Program-made: the position numbers and the translations under genes
Notes under the pieces: model-generated
Told to the model about the DNA's origin: nothing
Databases searched by the model: none
Seen by the model: the letters and a program-made list of their open reading frames with translations, nothing else
Assembly (NCBI GenBank): GCA_964412555.1
Contig: CAYPPG010000037.1
Span: 9,902-73,901, forward strand
From: CAYPPG01 sp964412555
GTDB taxonomy: Bacteria; Hinthialibacterota; Hinthialibacteria; Hinthialibacterales; Hinthialibacteraceae
Direction: 5' to 3'
Length of the DNA: 64,000 nt
Part shown: in pieces, positions 32,897-42,900 of the stretch
Layout of the letters: each line of letters opens with the position of its first letter
Position numbering within the stretch: the stretch's first letter is position 1

Positions 32897-35050
32897 GTGA
32901 AACAGCGGAATATTTTTCTTATCTCTTTCGCCATGATTATTTTTTTTAACAATGGGTTAAAAGGCCAATCACAAGGTATTGAAATCGGACAGTTCAAACA
33001 AGAAATCAGCCGTTTTTACACTATCGAAGACGGCTTACCTTCCAATAAGGTCTTGTCGATATCCATCCTTGAACAGGGTTCAATCTATGTGGAAACGAAT
33101 GAAGGTGCAGCCGTTTGGAACAACCAAACCTGGAAACCAGTGGATCGGAAAAACAACGATGATCAGATGGATTTGAGAAGCGATCCATTTTTAAAAACAA
33201 AACAAATTGCTTCCGTTGCTGTCGATAAGCAAGGAGACATCGCGGTTGCTGCTGAATCCGGCTTATTTTTGAAGAAACCGATCGGTGAATGGGAATCAGT
33301 ATATCCTCTGGATAACCGGGGACGCAGCTGGGCACTTACAAATGTAAAAGGTGTGGCTTTCGATGAGCAAGACCGGTTGTGGTTTGCGAGCACTCAGGGA
33401 GTCGGTTGTTTCAACGGCGATTGGACATTATACACAGGAGAGGAAGGGTTGCCCTACAACGATTTCACTTGCCTGGAAGCCGGGATTGACGGCTCAATAT
33501 GGTTCGGAACGGCCAAAGGCGCCATCCGTTTCGATGGCGAAAAATGGTCGTACCGGCAAGGACGGCGATGGCTTCCACATGATACAGTCAACGATATCGC
33601 TGTCGATTCGAGCGGTGATGCCTGGTTTGCCACTCCCTCCGGAGTTGGTGTGATTGAACGGATTCCCATGACTCTGGCTGAAAAAGCCGAATACTATGAA
33701 ATGGAAATTGAAAAATACATCAAACGGACAAAGTATGGCTATTTATCCGAAGTCCGTTTGAAAGAGCCGGGCGACAAAAGTGAAATCATCCATACGGATA
33801 GTGACAACGATGGCTTGTGGACAAGCATGTACGGAGCCGGAGAATGTTTTGCCTACGCGGCAACGAACGATCCCAAGGCGAAATCCAGGGCACGGAAAGT
33901 ATTTGAAGCACTCCGCTTTTTAGGGGATGTTACGCAGGGCGGAGAAGTGGAACAGCAACCCGGCTTCGTTGCCCGCACTATCATCCCCACATCCGAACCA
34001 AATCCTAATTTGCGCTCAAGTTATTCTCTTGAAGGCATGCGGGAACGGCGCAAGACACAAGATGCTCTTTGGAAAGTGTACTATCCCCGCTGGCCGTTAG
34101 GCAAAGATGGAGAGTATTGGTACAAAACCGATACGAGTTCCGACGAACTCGACGGCCATTATTTTTTCTATGCGCTGTATTATGACTTGGCCGCGGAAAG
34201 TGAAGAAGAAAAACAGGAAGTTCGCGAAGTGGTGCGCCAAATCACAGACCATTTGATTCGCAACAACTATTGCCTTGTCGATCACGACGGCAAACCGACC
34301 CGCTGGGCTGTATTCGCTCCGGATATCCTGAATCACAATCCAATCTGGTTTCCCGAACGCGGCTTGAATTCGTTAAGTATGCTTTCATATCTAACGGTCG
34401 CCGAATATGTAACCGGCGATTCAAAATATGGCCAAGAAATTCAAAAACTCTGTGAACAACATTCATATGACATCAACGCGATGATCCCAAAATTCCAACG
34501 CGGCATCGGTTCCGGCAATCAATCCGACGACGAAATGGCATTCATGGGATTCTATAATCTAATTCGGTATACAAACGATGAGCGATTGCGAAAAGAAATG
34601 TTGTTTTCATTTTATAATTACTGGATTCTTGAATTTCCTGAAATGAATCCATTCTTTAACTTTGCCTATGCAGCGTGCGCATCGGATTCGACTTATAAGG
34701 ATCCATGGGGAACCTATGCATTAAAACCGTGGGACGGATGGCTGGAAGATTCCATCTCTATGTTAAAAGACTTCCCTCTTGATAGACTGAATTGGCCGCA
34801 TGAAAACAGCCATCGCCTGGATATTGAGAGACTTCTCCCTCAAAACGGCATCGATCTGAGCGAACCGATGCGAAGAAACCGAGGCTATCGCATGAACGGC
34901 AAAGTATTACCGGTTTCAGAACGCCATTTCAATCATTGGAATACCGATCCATGGACATTGAATTACGGCGGAGATGGGAAAACTCTTGCTAGCGGAACAG
35001 TTTTTCTATTACCGTATTATATGGGTCTTTATCACGAATTTATAAAGTAA
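32897..35050 (+). CDS. Secreted propeller protein with alpha/alpha-barrel-like C-terminus
   Basis: 717 residues, GTG start with GGGAGGA seven bases upstream. A signal peptide (FLISFAMIIFFNNGLKGQS) is followed by repeats of the two-component-regulator propeller type (YTIEDGLPSNKVLSIS; GLPYNDFTCLEAGIDGSIWFGT; HDTVNDIAVDSSGDAWFAT) at about 35-255. From about 270 a region rich in aromatic helices (DNDGLWTSMYGAGECFAYAA; HYFFYALYYDLAAESEEE; NPIWFPERGLNSLSMLSYLTVAEY) resembles helical-toroid glycosidase-type enzymes. No kinase domain follows the propeller. Substrate unknown; the function is inferred from fold likeness only. Confidence 0.65.
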   Translation: MKQRNIFLISFAMIIFFNNGLKGQSQGIEIGQFKQEISRFYTIEDGLPSNKVLSISILEQGSIYVETNEGAAVWNNQTWKPVDRKNNDDQMDLRSDPFLKTKQIASVAVDKQGDIAVAAESGLFLKKPIGEWESVYPLDNRGRSWALTNVKGVAFDEQDRLWFASTQGVGCFNGDWTLYTGEEGLPYNDFTCLEAGIDGSIWFGTAKGAIRFDGEKWSYRQGRRWLPHDTVNDIAVDSSGDAWFATPSGVGVIERIPMTLAEKAEYYEMEIEKYIKRTKYGYLSEVRLKEPGDKSEIIHTDSDNDGLWTSMYGAGECFAYAATNDPKAKSRARKVFEALRFLGDVTQGGEVEQQPGFVARTIIPTSEPNPNLRSSYSLEGMRERRKTQDALWKVYYPRWPLGKDGEYWYKTDTSSDELDGHYFFYALYYDLAAESEEEKQEVREVVRQITDHLIRNNYCLVDHDGKPTRWAVFAPDILNHNPIWFPERGLNSLSMLSYLTVAEYVTGDSKYGQEIQKLCEQHSYDINAMIPKFQRGIGSGNQSDDEMAFMGFYNLIRYTNDERLRKEMLFSFYNYWILEFPEMNPFFNFAYAACASDSTYKDPWGTYALKPWDGWLEDSISMLKDFPLDRLNWPHENSHRLDIERLLPQNGIDLSEPMRRNRGYRMNGKVLPVSERHFNHWNTDPWTLNYGGDGKTLASGTVFLLPYYMGLYHEFIK

Positions 35051-35090
35051 TATTTAAATAGTATCCTTCTCTCCAATAAGGAATTCGTCG

Positions 35091-36110
35091 ATGCTGGAAA
35101 AATCATCACAATTACATGATCAATTCGACAGCCCCTGGAAAGATGTATTGGAGCATTTTTTTCAGCAATGCATGTTGCTTTTGTTTCCCTCTGCCTATTC
35201 ACAAATTGATTGGAGTAAGCACTTTCGCTTTTTGGACAAGGAATTTCAACAAATTTTGCATGATGCTCCTGTAGGGAAACAGTTTGTCGATAAACTTGTC
35301 GAAGTGTATACGAAAAATGGAAAATCGGAGTGGGTATTGATTCATATCGAAATCCAGGCGCAGAAAGAATCGGAATTTACTCGGCGAATGTTCATGTACA
35401 ACTATCGGATATTTGAAAAATACCAACGTTCCGTAGCCAGTTTTGCAATCCTAGCCGATGAAATTCCGGAATGGAAACCGAATATTTTCGAGTATAATCT
35501 ATTCGGAAGCCATATGCGATTCACTTTTCCGATCGCGAAGGTTTTGGATTTTAAAGAAAAAATCAATGAGTTCGAGAATAGCGAAAATCCTTTTTCAATA
35601 GTCATTCTCACTCATTTAAAAGCCTTGGAAACAAAGAAAGATTATCCGAATCGCTTCAATGGGAAATTGCAGTTGGCGCGAAAACTGTATAAACTAGGGT
35701 ATCAGCGGAATGAGATTCTAGCGTTATTTAATTTTATCGATTTTATTTTGCGGCTGCCAAAGGATTTGGAGATTGAATTTTGGAATCAAATTTTGCATGA
35801 CAAAGAGGTGAAGCGAATGCCATATGTATTGAGCTTAGAAAAAATAGCAGAACAAAGAGGAATGGAAAAAGGGAGAGTCGAAGGGAAAGTCGAAGGGAAA
35901 GTCGAAGGGAAAGTCGAAGGGAAAGAGGAAGGGATTCTGAGTCAACTTCAGGAAGACATCTTAAAGGCTCTCTCTTTTCGGTATGGTGACATTCCATCCT
36001 TCGTCGAACAATATGTCATCAATTTGAGTGACCGGCAGAAATTGGAGGAGTTATTCAAAAGTGCTGTTACCGCTTCTTCCATCGACGAGTTTCAACAATT
36101 CTGCAATTAA
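35091..36110 (+). CDS. Rpn-like/PD-(D/E)XK transposase-nuclease family protein
   Basis: 339 residues. It starts with the layout of the Rpn/YhgA-like family: DSPWKDVLEHFFQQCM, then DWSKHFRFLDKEFQQI and the nuclease core EWVLIHIEIQAQKESEFTRRM, whose ExQ motif matches the active site E-x-K/Q of PD-(D/E)XK proteins. A flexible segment near 260-280 repeats EGKV. The C-terminus has ILKALSFRYGDIPSFVEQYV, typical for the family. Such genes are numerous in many genomes and are linked to recombination-promoting nuclease activity in RpnA of E. coli. AAGGA supports the start. Confidence 0.8.
   Translation: MLEKSSQLHDQFDSPWKDVLEHFFQQCMLLLFPSAYSQIDWSKHFRFLDKEFQQILHDAPVGKQFVDKLVEVYTKNGKSEWVLIHIEIQAQKESEFTRRMFMYNYRIFEKYQRSVASFAILADEIPEWKPNIFEYNLFGSHMRFTFPIAKVLDFKEKINEFENSENPFSIVILTHLKALETKKDYPNRFNGKLQLARKLYKLGYQRNEILALFNFIDFILRLPKDLEIEFWNQILHDKEVKRMPYVLSLEKIAEQRGMEKGRVEGKVEGKVEGKVEGKEEGILSQLQEDILKALSFRYGDIPSFVEQYVINLSDRQKLEELFKSAVTASSIDEFQQFCN
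35877..35924. repeat. Four tandem 12-bp repeats inside the Rpn-like gene
   Basis: GTCGAAGGGAAA at 35877, 35889, 35901 and 35913, identical copies encoding VEGK four times. The 12-bp period keeps the reading frame whatever the copy number. Confidence 0.97.
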
Positions 36111-36115
36111 ACTCA

Positions 36116-36859
36116 TCAATAATACCCATATCCACTATCATCGGTACTAAGTAGAAATACATTATCAGGATTGCGATCTTCACCGGCACTGGTTACAATG
36201 ATCCCCGCCTGATCTTTGATCGGGCATACATTTTCACAAATTCCACACCCAATACATAAATCCGGATCGACATGAGGTTGTTTCACCGTTACGGTTTCAC
36301 CGGCATGGTTGACGACTTCCACCTCTTCGAACCAGATCGCCTTGTCCGGAACCGTGGGACAATGCTCTTCACATACAATGCAGGATCGGGAAAAGGCATA
36401 GGGAATACAACGATTCTTGTCAAAGAATGCCTGGCCAATTTTGGCTTTATGCTTTTCGTCGACGGTTAGTTCCTGGATGGCATCTGTTGGGCAGACTTGG
36501 GTACATAATGTGCATTCGAATTCACAATACCCCAGTTTCATTTTTAGAACCGGTGACCAGATTCCTTCCAAACCTGCTTCCATGAATGTAGGTTGGATAA
36601 CATTAGTGGGACAAACCTTCATGCATTCTCCACATTTAATGCAGCGGGAAATGAACTCTTCCTCTGAAACGGAACCAGGGGGACGAATCAACTCAGGATG
36701 ATAAGTGCGCCCGGATGCCTGTGGATGAATGCGAAACAACATCGCCCCACCCAACCCGGCCAGACCGCTGGCCAGGATTGCGCGTTTGCTTAAATCGATG
36801 CGTTCCCCTTTCGGCGGTTTAAAAAAACGTTTCAACCATCGCGTAAAAACGTTACTCAT
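36116..36859 (-). CDS. NapG/MauM-type polyferredoxin
   Basis: 247 residues. Four 4Fe-4S motifs: CIKCGECMKVCP, CEFECTLCTQVCP, CIVCEEHCP and CIGCGICENVCP, in the manner of NapG/MauM proteins. A hydrophobic segment precedes them near 25-45 (AILASGLAGLGGAMLF) and may act as an anchor or signal, so the clusters may lie outside the cytoplasm. The ATG overlaps the stop of the upstream NapH-like gene by one base. Together with that gene and a DUF362 protein it forms a three-gene operon that likely moves electrons between the quinone pool and an unknown partner. Confidence 0.88.
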   Translation of the reverse strand: MSNVFTRWLKRFFKPPKGERIDLSKRAILASGLAGLGGAMLFRIHPQASGRTYHPELIRPPGSVSEEEFISRCIKCGECMKVCPTNVIQPTFMEAGLEGIWSPVLKMKLGYCEFECTLCTQVCPTDAIQELTVDEKHKAKIGQAFFDKNRCIPYAFSRSCIVCEEHCPTVPDKAIWFEEVEVVNHAGETVTVKQPHVDPDLCIGCGICENVCPIKDQAGIIVTSAGEDRNPDNVFLLSTDDSGYGYY

Positions 36860-38064
36860 TATTTCTTCTCCATCGGCGATTCGAATCGGATCGAAATCGC
36901 ATCATGCGGACAAGCCGATTTGCAGTTCCAGCAATAAAAACATTCGGATGGTTTCCAGCCACCGGTCACATTCGGTTCGGCTCCGCCTTGGCAATCCGTG
37001 ACACAGAGCCGGCAATCGTTACAAAGTTCCGTATCTTTGTGGATACGCACGATGGGATTTTTCCCAACGAGGCCTAACAAAGCCCCAAGCGGGCAGATAT
37101 ATCGACACCAGAAACGAGCACGGATTAAATTCAATCCTACGACAAGAATAAACAAGAAACCGATCAACAGCGACCAGTGAAAATGGGGTGGTGGATCGAT
37201 CGTCAGAAAATTCGCGCGAAGCACATCATAAATCGGTTCGGATATGGCGGTAACGCGCATGCTGCCAATGCCGGGATCGGTTTCATACAGCCACGTGAAA
37301 AGGGCTTGAAATCCCCAATTCACAGCGGGATAGACCGCCGTGGCGAGTGAGCGGTAAAAGAAGGAGAACGGATCGAGCCACCCGACTGCACTTACACCTA
37401 ACAAAGCACCGACCAAGAATGCGATCAAAATGTAATATTTTCCACGCTGCCATGGGCTGAACGTTGCGCTTTGAATACGCGTCAACAACCGCTTTTTCCG
37501 GAAACTGGTAAATAGATTATGCAGTACTCCAAACGGACATACCCACCCGCAAAACCATCGCCCAAAGAAAAATGTGACGGCGAGTGTGATCAGTGAAAGA
37601 AGCAATATCGCCGGCGCGGCATGATTCGCCAACCAGGTAGCAATCAACACCAGCGGATCGATTTCAAAGAAAAATGTCACTGGCCCTCCCACTTCATCGA
37701 TGGGATGATAAGTGGTTTGCATAAAGAGGTACAAGAAAAAAAGCAGGAAAAACGCTTGTACCGCATAACGAAGCCATACTACCGGTGAGGTCCTCTTTTT
37801 TTTCTTGCTTTTTGAAGAAACTGCTTTTGGGGGAGCACTCTCTTTTGATTCAACCGGTTGCACCGGTTCTTCGGCAGAAACAGCACTAGTAGTGGTTTCT
37901 GCCGGAGTTTCTTTCTTTGGTGGTTCGGCTTGAGCGGCTTCCGTGCTTGACAGTTCTTCCGGTGTTTCTTGTGGCTTTGGTGCCGATTCCGGCGTTGCCG
38001 GTGCTTTCGATTTGGCAGAGCGCACGGCACGCCGTTTGGAACGTTTGGATGTTTTTTTGCTCAT
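36859..38064 (-). CDS. NapH-type 4Fe-4S membrane protein with a long charged N-terminal extension
   Basis: 401 residues. The first 90 or so are rich in Lys, Arg, Glu, Pro and Ala (low complexity, likely disordered and cytoplasmic). Membrane helices follow near 95-115 and 135-160, with conserved CGWVCPFGVL and CRYICPLGALLG, marks of the NapH/CcoG family. C-terminal clusters are CNDCRLCVTDCQ and CFYCWNCKSACP. NapH proteins pass electrons from quinol to a periplasmic polyferredoxin such as NapG, whose gene directly follows. No nitrate reductase gene (napA) is present. Confidence 0.85.
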   Translation of the reverse strand: MSKKTSKRSKRRAVRSAKSKAPATPESAPKPQETPEELSSTEAAQAEPPKKETPAETTTSAVSAEEPVQPVESKESAPPKAVSSKSKKKKRTSPVVWLRYAVQAFFLLFFLYLFMQTTYHPIDEVGGPVTFFFEIDPLVLIATWLANHAAPAILLLSLITLAVTFFFGRWFCGWVCPFGVLHNLFTSFRKKRLLTRIQSATFSPWQRGKYYILIAFLVGALLGVSAVGWLDPFSFFYRSLATAVYPAVNWGFQALFTWLYETDPGIGSMRVTAISEPIYDVLRANFLTIDPPPHFHWSLLIGFLFILVVGLNLIRARFWCRYICPLGALLGLVGKNPIVRIHKDTELCNDCRLCVTDCQGGAEPNVTGGWKPSECFYCWNCKSACPHDAISIRFESPMEKK

Positions 38065-38070
38065 GTTAGA

Positions 38071-39003
38071 TTAGATTGTGATTGTCTTGGGTGATAATGA
38101 AGCGTAATCTAAGGTTCCCATTCCACGGGAAGCGGCTTCCTTGATATGACCAATGTCTTCGGGTTTGTGACCGAGCAATGTTGCGGCAAACGCGTCACAG
38201 GCAACTTGATCCGTACCGGCGGCAATCGTATCCCGCCGGGCGACATCTGCAGGGTTGCCGCTGTGCGGACCGTTGGAGGTCATAACACGAATGGCGTCGA
38301 TAACAATCAAATCCGGCTTCATGAACGCTGCTAGATCCGGAACGGTATTATCGATATCTTGATGATATTTACCCCGATTGCCCCCGATAACACCCATCAA
38401 ATTTTTCATGCTAAGGGTAACATTACAGAGGCGGTGGTGTTTTACGATGGGGACGTTGATCAACTTATCCGCTTCGTAGATTTCAGCATTCACTTCCCAT
38501 TCTTTTAATACCTTCCCATTCAAGGCCATCGTTTTATATTTTCTTCGGTCCAAGAAGAACACATCTGCACCGGCTTTTTCGGCATATTGTTGAATGCGGC
38601 TGTTGGCGAAAGTGCGCTTGGCCTTATTACAGGTATTGTCGCTGACTTTCACTTCGCTTGCACCGGCCTCGAAGCACATTTTTACCAAAGTAGAAACTAC
38701 AGCTGGGTTGGTATTGCCGGCTTGTTCGGGCCGTAAATCCCATCCGATGTTCGGCTTGACGAACACGACGTCGCCCTTGGAAATGTATTTTGATATTCCG
38801 CCGATTGCATCGATGGCGGCGCGAGTCAGTTTTTCCGCCTCTTCATCCACAGCTTCGGTTTCGGTTGGGGAACTTTTATATTTCACAATGCTCATCGGAG
38901 CGGAATCCGCTGCCATGGCCATCGGATTCAAGAGACCTGTTTGGAGTCCCGCACCGGTTAAAGCACAACTTTGCAGAAATGTACGTCTTCCGTATCTTGT
39001 CAT
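38071..39003 (-). CDS. DUF362 family protein with Tat-like signal
   Basis: 310 residues from the ATG at 39003, preferred over the TTG at 39024 because GAGGG lies seven bases upstream. The N-terminus YGRRTFLQSCALTGAGL has a twin-arginine signal. The body carries the DUF362 motifs VFVKPNIGWDLRPEQAG, VSDNTC, INVPIVKHHRLCNVTLSMKNLMG and DLIVIDAIRV. DUF362 proteins are of unknown biochemical role but often sit beside or are fused to ferredoxin domains. Here it is first in an operon with NapH- and NapG-like genes, 6 bases from the next gene. Confidence 0.85.
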   Translation of the reverse strand: MTRYGRRTFLQSCALTGAGLQTGLLNPMAMAADSAPMSIVKYKSSPTETEAVDEEAEKLTRAAIDAIGGISKYISKGDVVFVKPNIGWDLRPEQAGNTNPAVVSTLVKMCFEAGASEVKVSDNTCNKAKRTFANSRIQQYAEKAGADVFFLDRRKYKTMALNGKVLKEWEVNAEIYEADKLINVPIVKHHRLCNVTLSMKNLMGVIGGNRGKYHQDIDNTVPDLAAFMKPDLIVIDAIRVMTSNGPHSGNPADVARRDTIAAGTDQVACDAFAATLLGHKPEDIGHIKEAASRGMGTLDYASLSPKTITI

Positions 39004-39105
39004 AGTAATACCCTCAAAAATCAAGTTTTAGGTTTTGCTTTGTATTATTATCACATCGAATCCAAATGAAGCAAGGTGGTAAAATTACCTTTTTAGTTGA
39101 CACTG

Positions 39106-39858
39106 TCAAGTATTTATCGAAACCATTTTCACCTCACGATCCCGGTCCTTGGCAACGGCTAAAATGTTCCTCTTTTGATCGACTGCAACACTTTGGCCGC
39201 CATACACTCTACCGGTCCACGGCCCGTGAGTGATGACACCCACAAGGTCGGTTCCAATGACCGGTGCACCGATGATTTTCGCGGCGTTACAAACGGTTTC
39301 GGCCAACGCCTTACCGTGCTCAGGCCATTTGCCTTCTTCGGCAGCCCATCCGAATGGTGCCAAAACCAAATCGGGTTCTAACGCGGCCATACGCTCAAGA
39401 TTATCATTCAGAAAGGTATCAGCACAAATCAGCATGCCGATCTTTCCATATTTGGTTTGAACGGCATTCACATCATGGCCGGGTGTATAAGGTGGATTCA
39501 TGAGTTCAGATAGCAGGTTGATTTTGCGATGTTTCAAAAGAATATCACCATTCTCATCGATCAGAATGGCGGAGTCATAGAGTCTTTCTCCCTCTTTTTC
39601 AGCTAAACCGATACATAAATATGTTTGATAAGCCCGTGCCAGTTGACATAGTTTGTCTGAATCCGGACCGGGAATAGGACAGGCCCGTTGGTGGGCGTCG
39701 GGATTCACCCAGCCGAGGAGAGCGGTTTCGGGAAAGCAGACTATTTCTGCTCCATTTTCCTTTGCTTCTTGGACGGCGTTTTCGATGCGGACGAAATTGC
39801 CGGATTTGTCTCCATCCAGACAAAAAATCTGACACATGGCGATTTGGAGGGTTTTCAT
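39106..39858 (-). CDS. Carbon-nitrogen hydrolase (nitrilase superfamily)
   Basis: 250 residues with the complete Glu-Lys-Cys triad: Glu44 (FPETALLG), Lys112 (KHRKINL) and Cys145 (MLICADTF). The usual fold length is about 260-280 residues, so it is near complete. Members hydrolyse nitriles, amides or N-carbamoyl compounds; specificity cannot be read here. It follows the giant subtilase on the minus strand and is not overlapped by another gene. Confidence 0.9.
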   Translation of the reverse strand: MKTLQIAMCQIFCLDGDKSGNFVRIENAVQEAKENGAEIVCFPETALLGWVNPDAHQRACPIPGPDSDKLCQLARAYQTYLCIGLAEKEGERLYDSAILIDENGDILLKHRKINLLSELMNPPYTPGHDVNAVQTKYGKIGMLICADTFLNDNLERMAALEPDLVLAPFGWAAEEGKWPEHGKALAETVCNAAKIIGAPVIGTDLVGVITHGPWTGRVYGGQSVAVDQKRNILAVAKDRDREVKMVSINT

Positions 39859-39918
39859 TTTTATATGTTTTGTTTTCTTCCCGTTTGTGTAAAGGATGAA
39901 ACGAATGAATATCTATTT

Positions 39919-42900
39919 CTATTTGTGTAAAGCCCATTGTTTGACAGGTGCCGTTGGTGTCTCTTCTGTTATGAATTGCACATCGGAAAAATATCCGGTG
40001 GTATACGCATCGGGTACACACGACATTGACCATAATCCAACATATAACGGATCCTCAAACTCGATGTTTTGGCTTGCAAAAAAAATCCGTTCTCCTGTAA
40101 TCGGATTGATATAATAAAAACTGAATGTTTTCTCTTCCCGGATCAATTCTTGTATTAATCCATTTTCCATAGGGAAGTATTCACCGTTAATACTTTTGTT
40201 GTACTCTTGTGGAGAGTTTCTGCATAATATGATAATTTGACCATCCATCTTGAACCAAGACAAAAAATAAGGAATGGGATTGAAATCCGAATTCCGTTCT
40301 AGGTTATCTTGAACAAAAAATCCGGCACCCGCCCAGTCTTTGTCACTTCCACCCATGTTTTCTACATGAATTTTTGCCTTTAGACTAAAATCTCCATTTA
40401 CTTTTTTGTATACGAGGTGATGATCGTGTGAATACCCCTTTCCTCCGCTTAAAACAAAATATTTGTCGATACGGTTGTCATAATAAGCATCTCCGGAAGG
40501 CTTTGGAAAGCCGATATCGAGATGGTTGTCGAAAATACCTATTGGCTTTTCTTTCGTAACGGCCGATATATCGTTCGGGTATTCTATGTCTCCGGATACT
40601 GACAATCTCAGGTCTTTTCGTCTCAGATTGTAAACTGTTTGTCCACGCAGACTCAGACGATTTGCTTGTGCATTTTCTCGTGATCGTAATTCATACGAAA
40701 TGTGTTTTACGCTCTGTGGAAGTGAAGGCCATCGAATTGCATGGGAAATTGAATCGAATTGGCCAAACTCTGAAATATTAAAAGGTTCCCAGTTACCGTT
40801 ACCGTAGATCATTTCCAAGACACCCGAATGGTGAAAGACCGGATCCATGTCAGCGCCAGCTGTCAGAATGACTTGAAGAGATTCACTGTCTTGATCGCTT
40901 GTAGCTGAGATCGAGCGTGTCCAAGTAAATGCCCGTTGAAGTTCCCTTTCAAATTGGATCTGAATTGTATAGGAGCCGGACCAACCGGACGGTGTCACTT
41001 TTGCATAGTAAATGTGACCATTGATCAGGTTTGCGAGGATTCTCGAAGACCTCGGCGGATAGGAGAAAGGATAACCGGTTGTAATTTCTTCGTTCGGATC
41101 ATCCGGACCATACAGAGTGATGGTAGGGCCGCTTGTAAACTTCTCTGAAGGACTATTCAAAGAAAGGAGCACAAATCGGGAGGTTGGATATTGAATTGTG
41201 TACCAATGCTCTTCATCTAATGAGGAAGAAAAGTATCCTGTTTCCTCTTGGCCGGTTGTGAAAATAGGAATACTGATATTATTTGCATTCGTATCCACTG
41301 TGATCGAGAAACGAGTGATCTTTTCTTTGGAACCTACGGCTTTCACAAGGCAGTATTGATTCTCCAATAGTGTCCATTGAACCGGTGAGCCTAGAGTATT
41401 TGACGCATAGATTATTTCAGGATTTTTGGGATCGAGTAAAAAGAGTTGAGGGAGTACATGTCCCTGAGGCGATACTGTTGTGATTGTATAGGTTCCCAGA
41501 TACGGTGCTCGAAACATATACCACTGTTCTCCGCCACCCAAAGGTATTTCACTTGAGAGCATCGAGCCATCCGTTTCGAGTGGGATAAGAAGTTGTGAGG
41601 CATTTTCTGTGGCTCTTCGAAATCGAATTCCATATAAACCGGTTGATTCGGCATAGCCGGCTACTTTTACAAAATAGGTGCTATTGGCCTTCAATTGGCA
41701 AGTAATTGTGGCAAAACGATCATTCCCTCCGTCATCATTCATGAGAATGCCCGTTTCCCGATTATCCGGTCCATATAAGGTCATCACTGTATCCACTGAA
41801 GATTCATCCAAAACGGAAATGGTCTCTATAGAGTACAAATCCGAATCAGGAACATGCAACAGAAACCAGTCTTCATTTCCAGCCGGCCAAATCCTTCCGA
41901 ATTCTGAAGCGCCGTTCAAAACCAATGGATTGATATTTTTTTCGTTTAAGATGAAAACAGGGTAGCTCTTTGAGCGTTGTATTGCAGTGGTGGATATTAC
42001 TTCAGTCTGAATTTCGTGAAGCCCATTCACAAGGGTAGATGTCTCCAGCGTCACAGTGGAAATAATATTTTCTTCAGGTGGGTTAAAAACAATTTCTCCC
42101 TCCACCTCTTCTGTGGTTGGGTCATCGATCATTTCACCATCCACTCGGAATACGATTCGAGACAAACCATGAGGATCATGAGCTTGAACACGGATGGGTA
42201 CTTTTCCGGACAACAATTCCCCTCTCGCAGGATTCAAGATCATAAGATTGACTACATGAGATACATCTCCTTTCAGTTGAAGCCCTGTTATACACAATGC
42301 ATATTCTTGCGAGTCCCCTTTTCTTAGTTGACCATCGATCCGAACGGTATAATTCCCATCGACCGGTGATTGTATGAATACCTGTTCTACGTTATCCCTA
42401 TGATTTTCCGACCGGTGGCGAGCCGGTAATGATGGATTGGATGGATTGAGAGACCATGGATAATAAGTTTCATCTGCTCCAAAAATGGATACATTCAGGT
42501 CGTTGACGAGATCCGGAGCATTGTAATTTACTTTCTCATCACCTGGTTCTCCTGGAGGATCCGTCCACACGAGTGATACCTTGATCGGACCGTTTCCCTC
42601 ATAAACCATCGGATATTCTATGGCAGTGCCGGAAAATTGATTGGATTCGATTGTATGTGCATGTTCTTGAGTATTCCATATAAAATCAGCGGCAGCGCGC
42701 GCATCGAGCAATCCCCATCCGAATCGGTAATCCGGTCCCGGCTGTTTTTCATCATCCCGGGCAGTGTGAATCAAAATGGCTTTCATCATTGCGGCTCCCG
42801 GATCGGCTCCGCCGTACACACGGCGGTATTGCTGTATTAGACAAGCCACTGCGCCGGTTACAACCGCCGAGGCCATGGACGTTCCCGATTTTTCCACATA

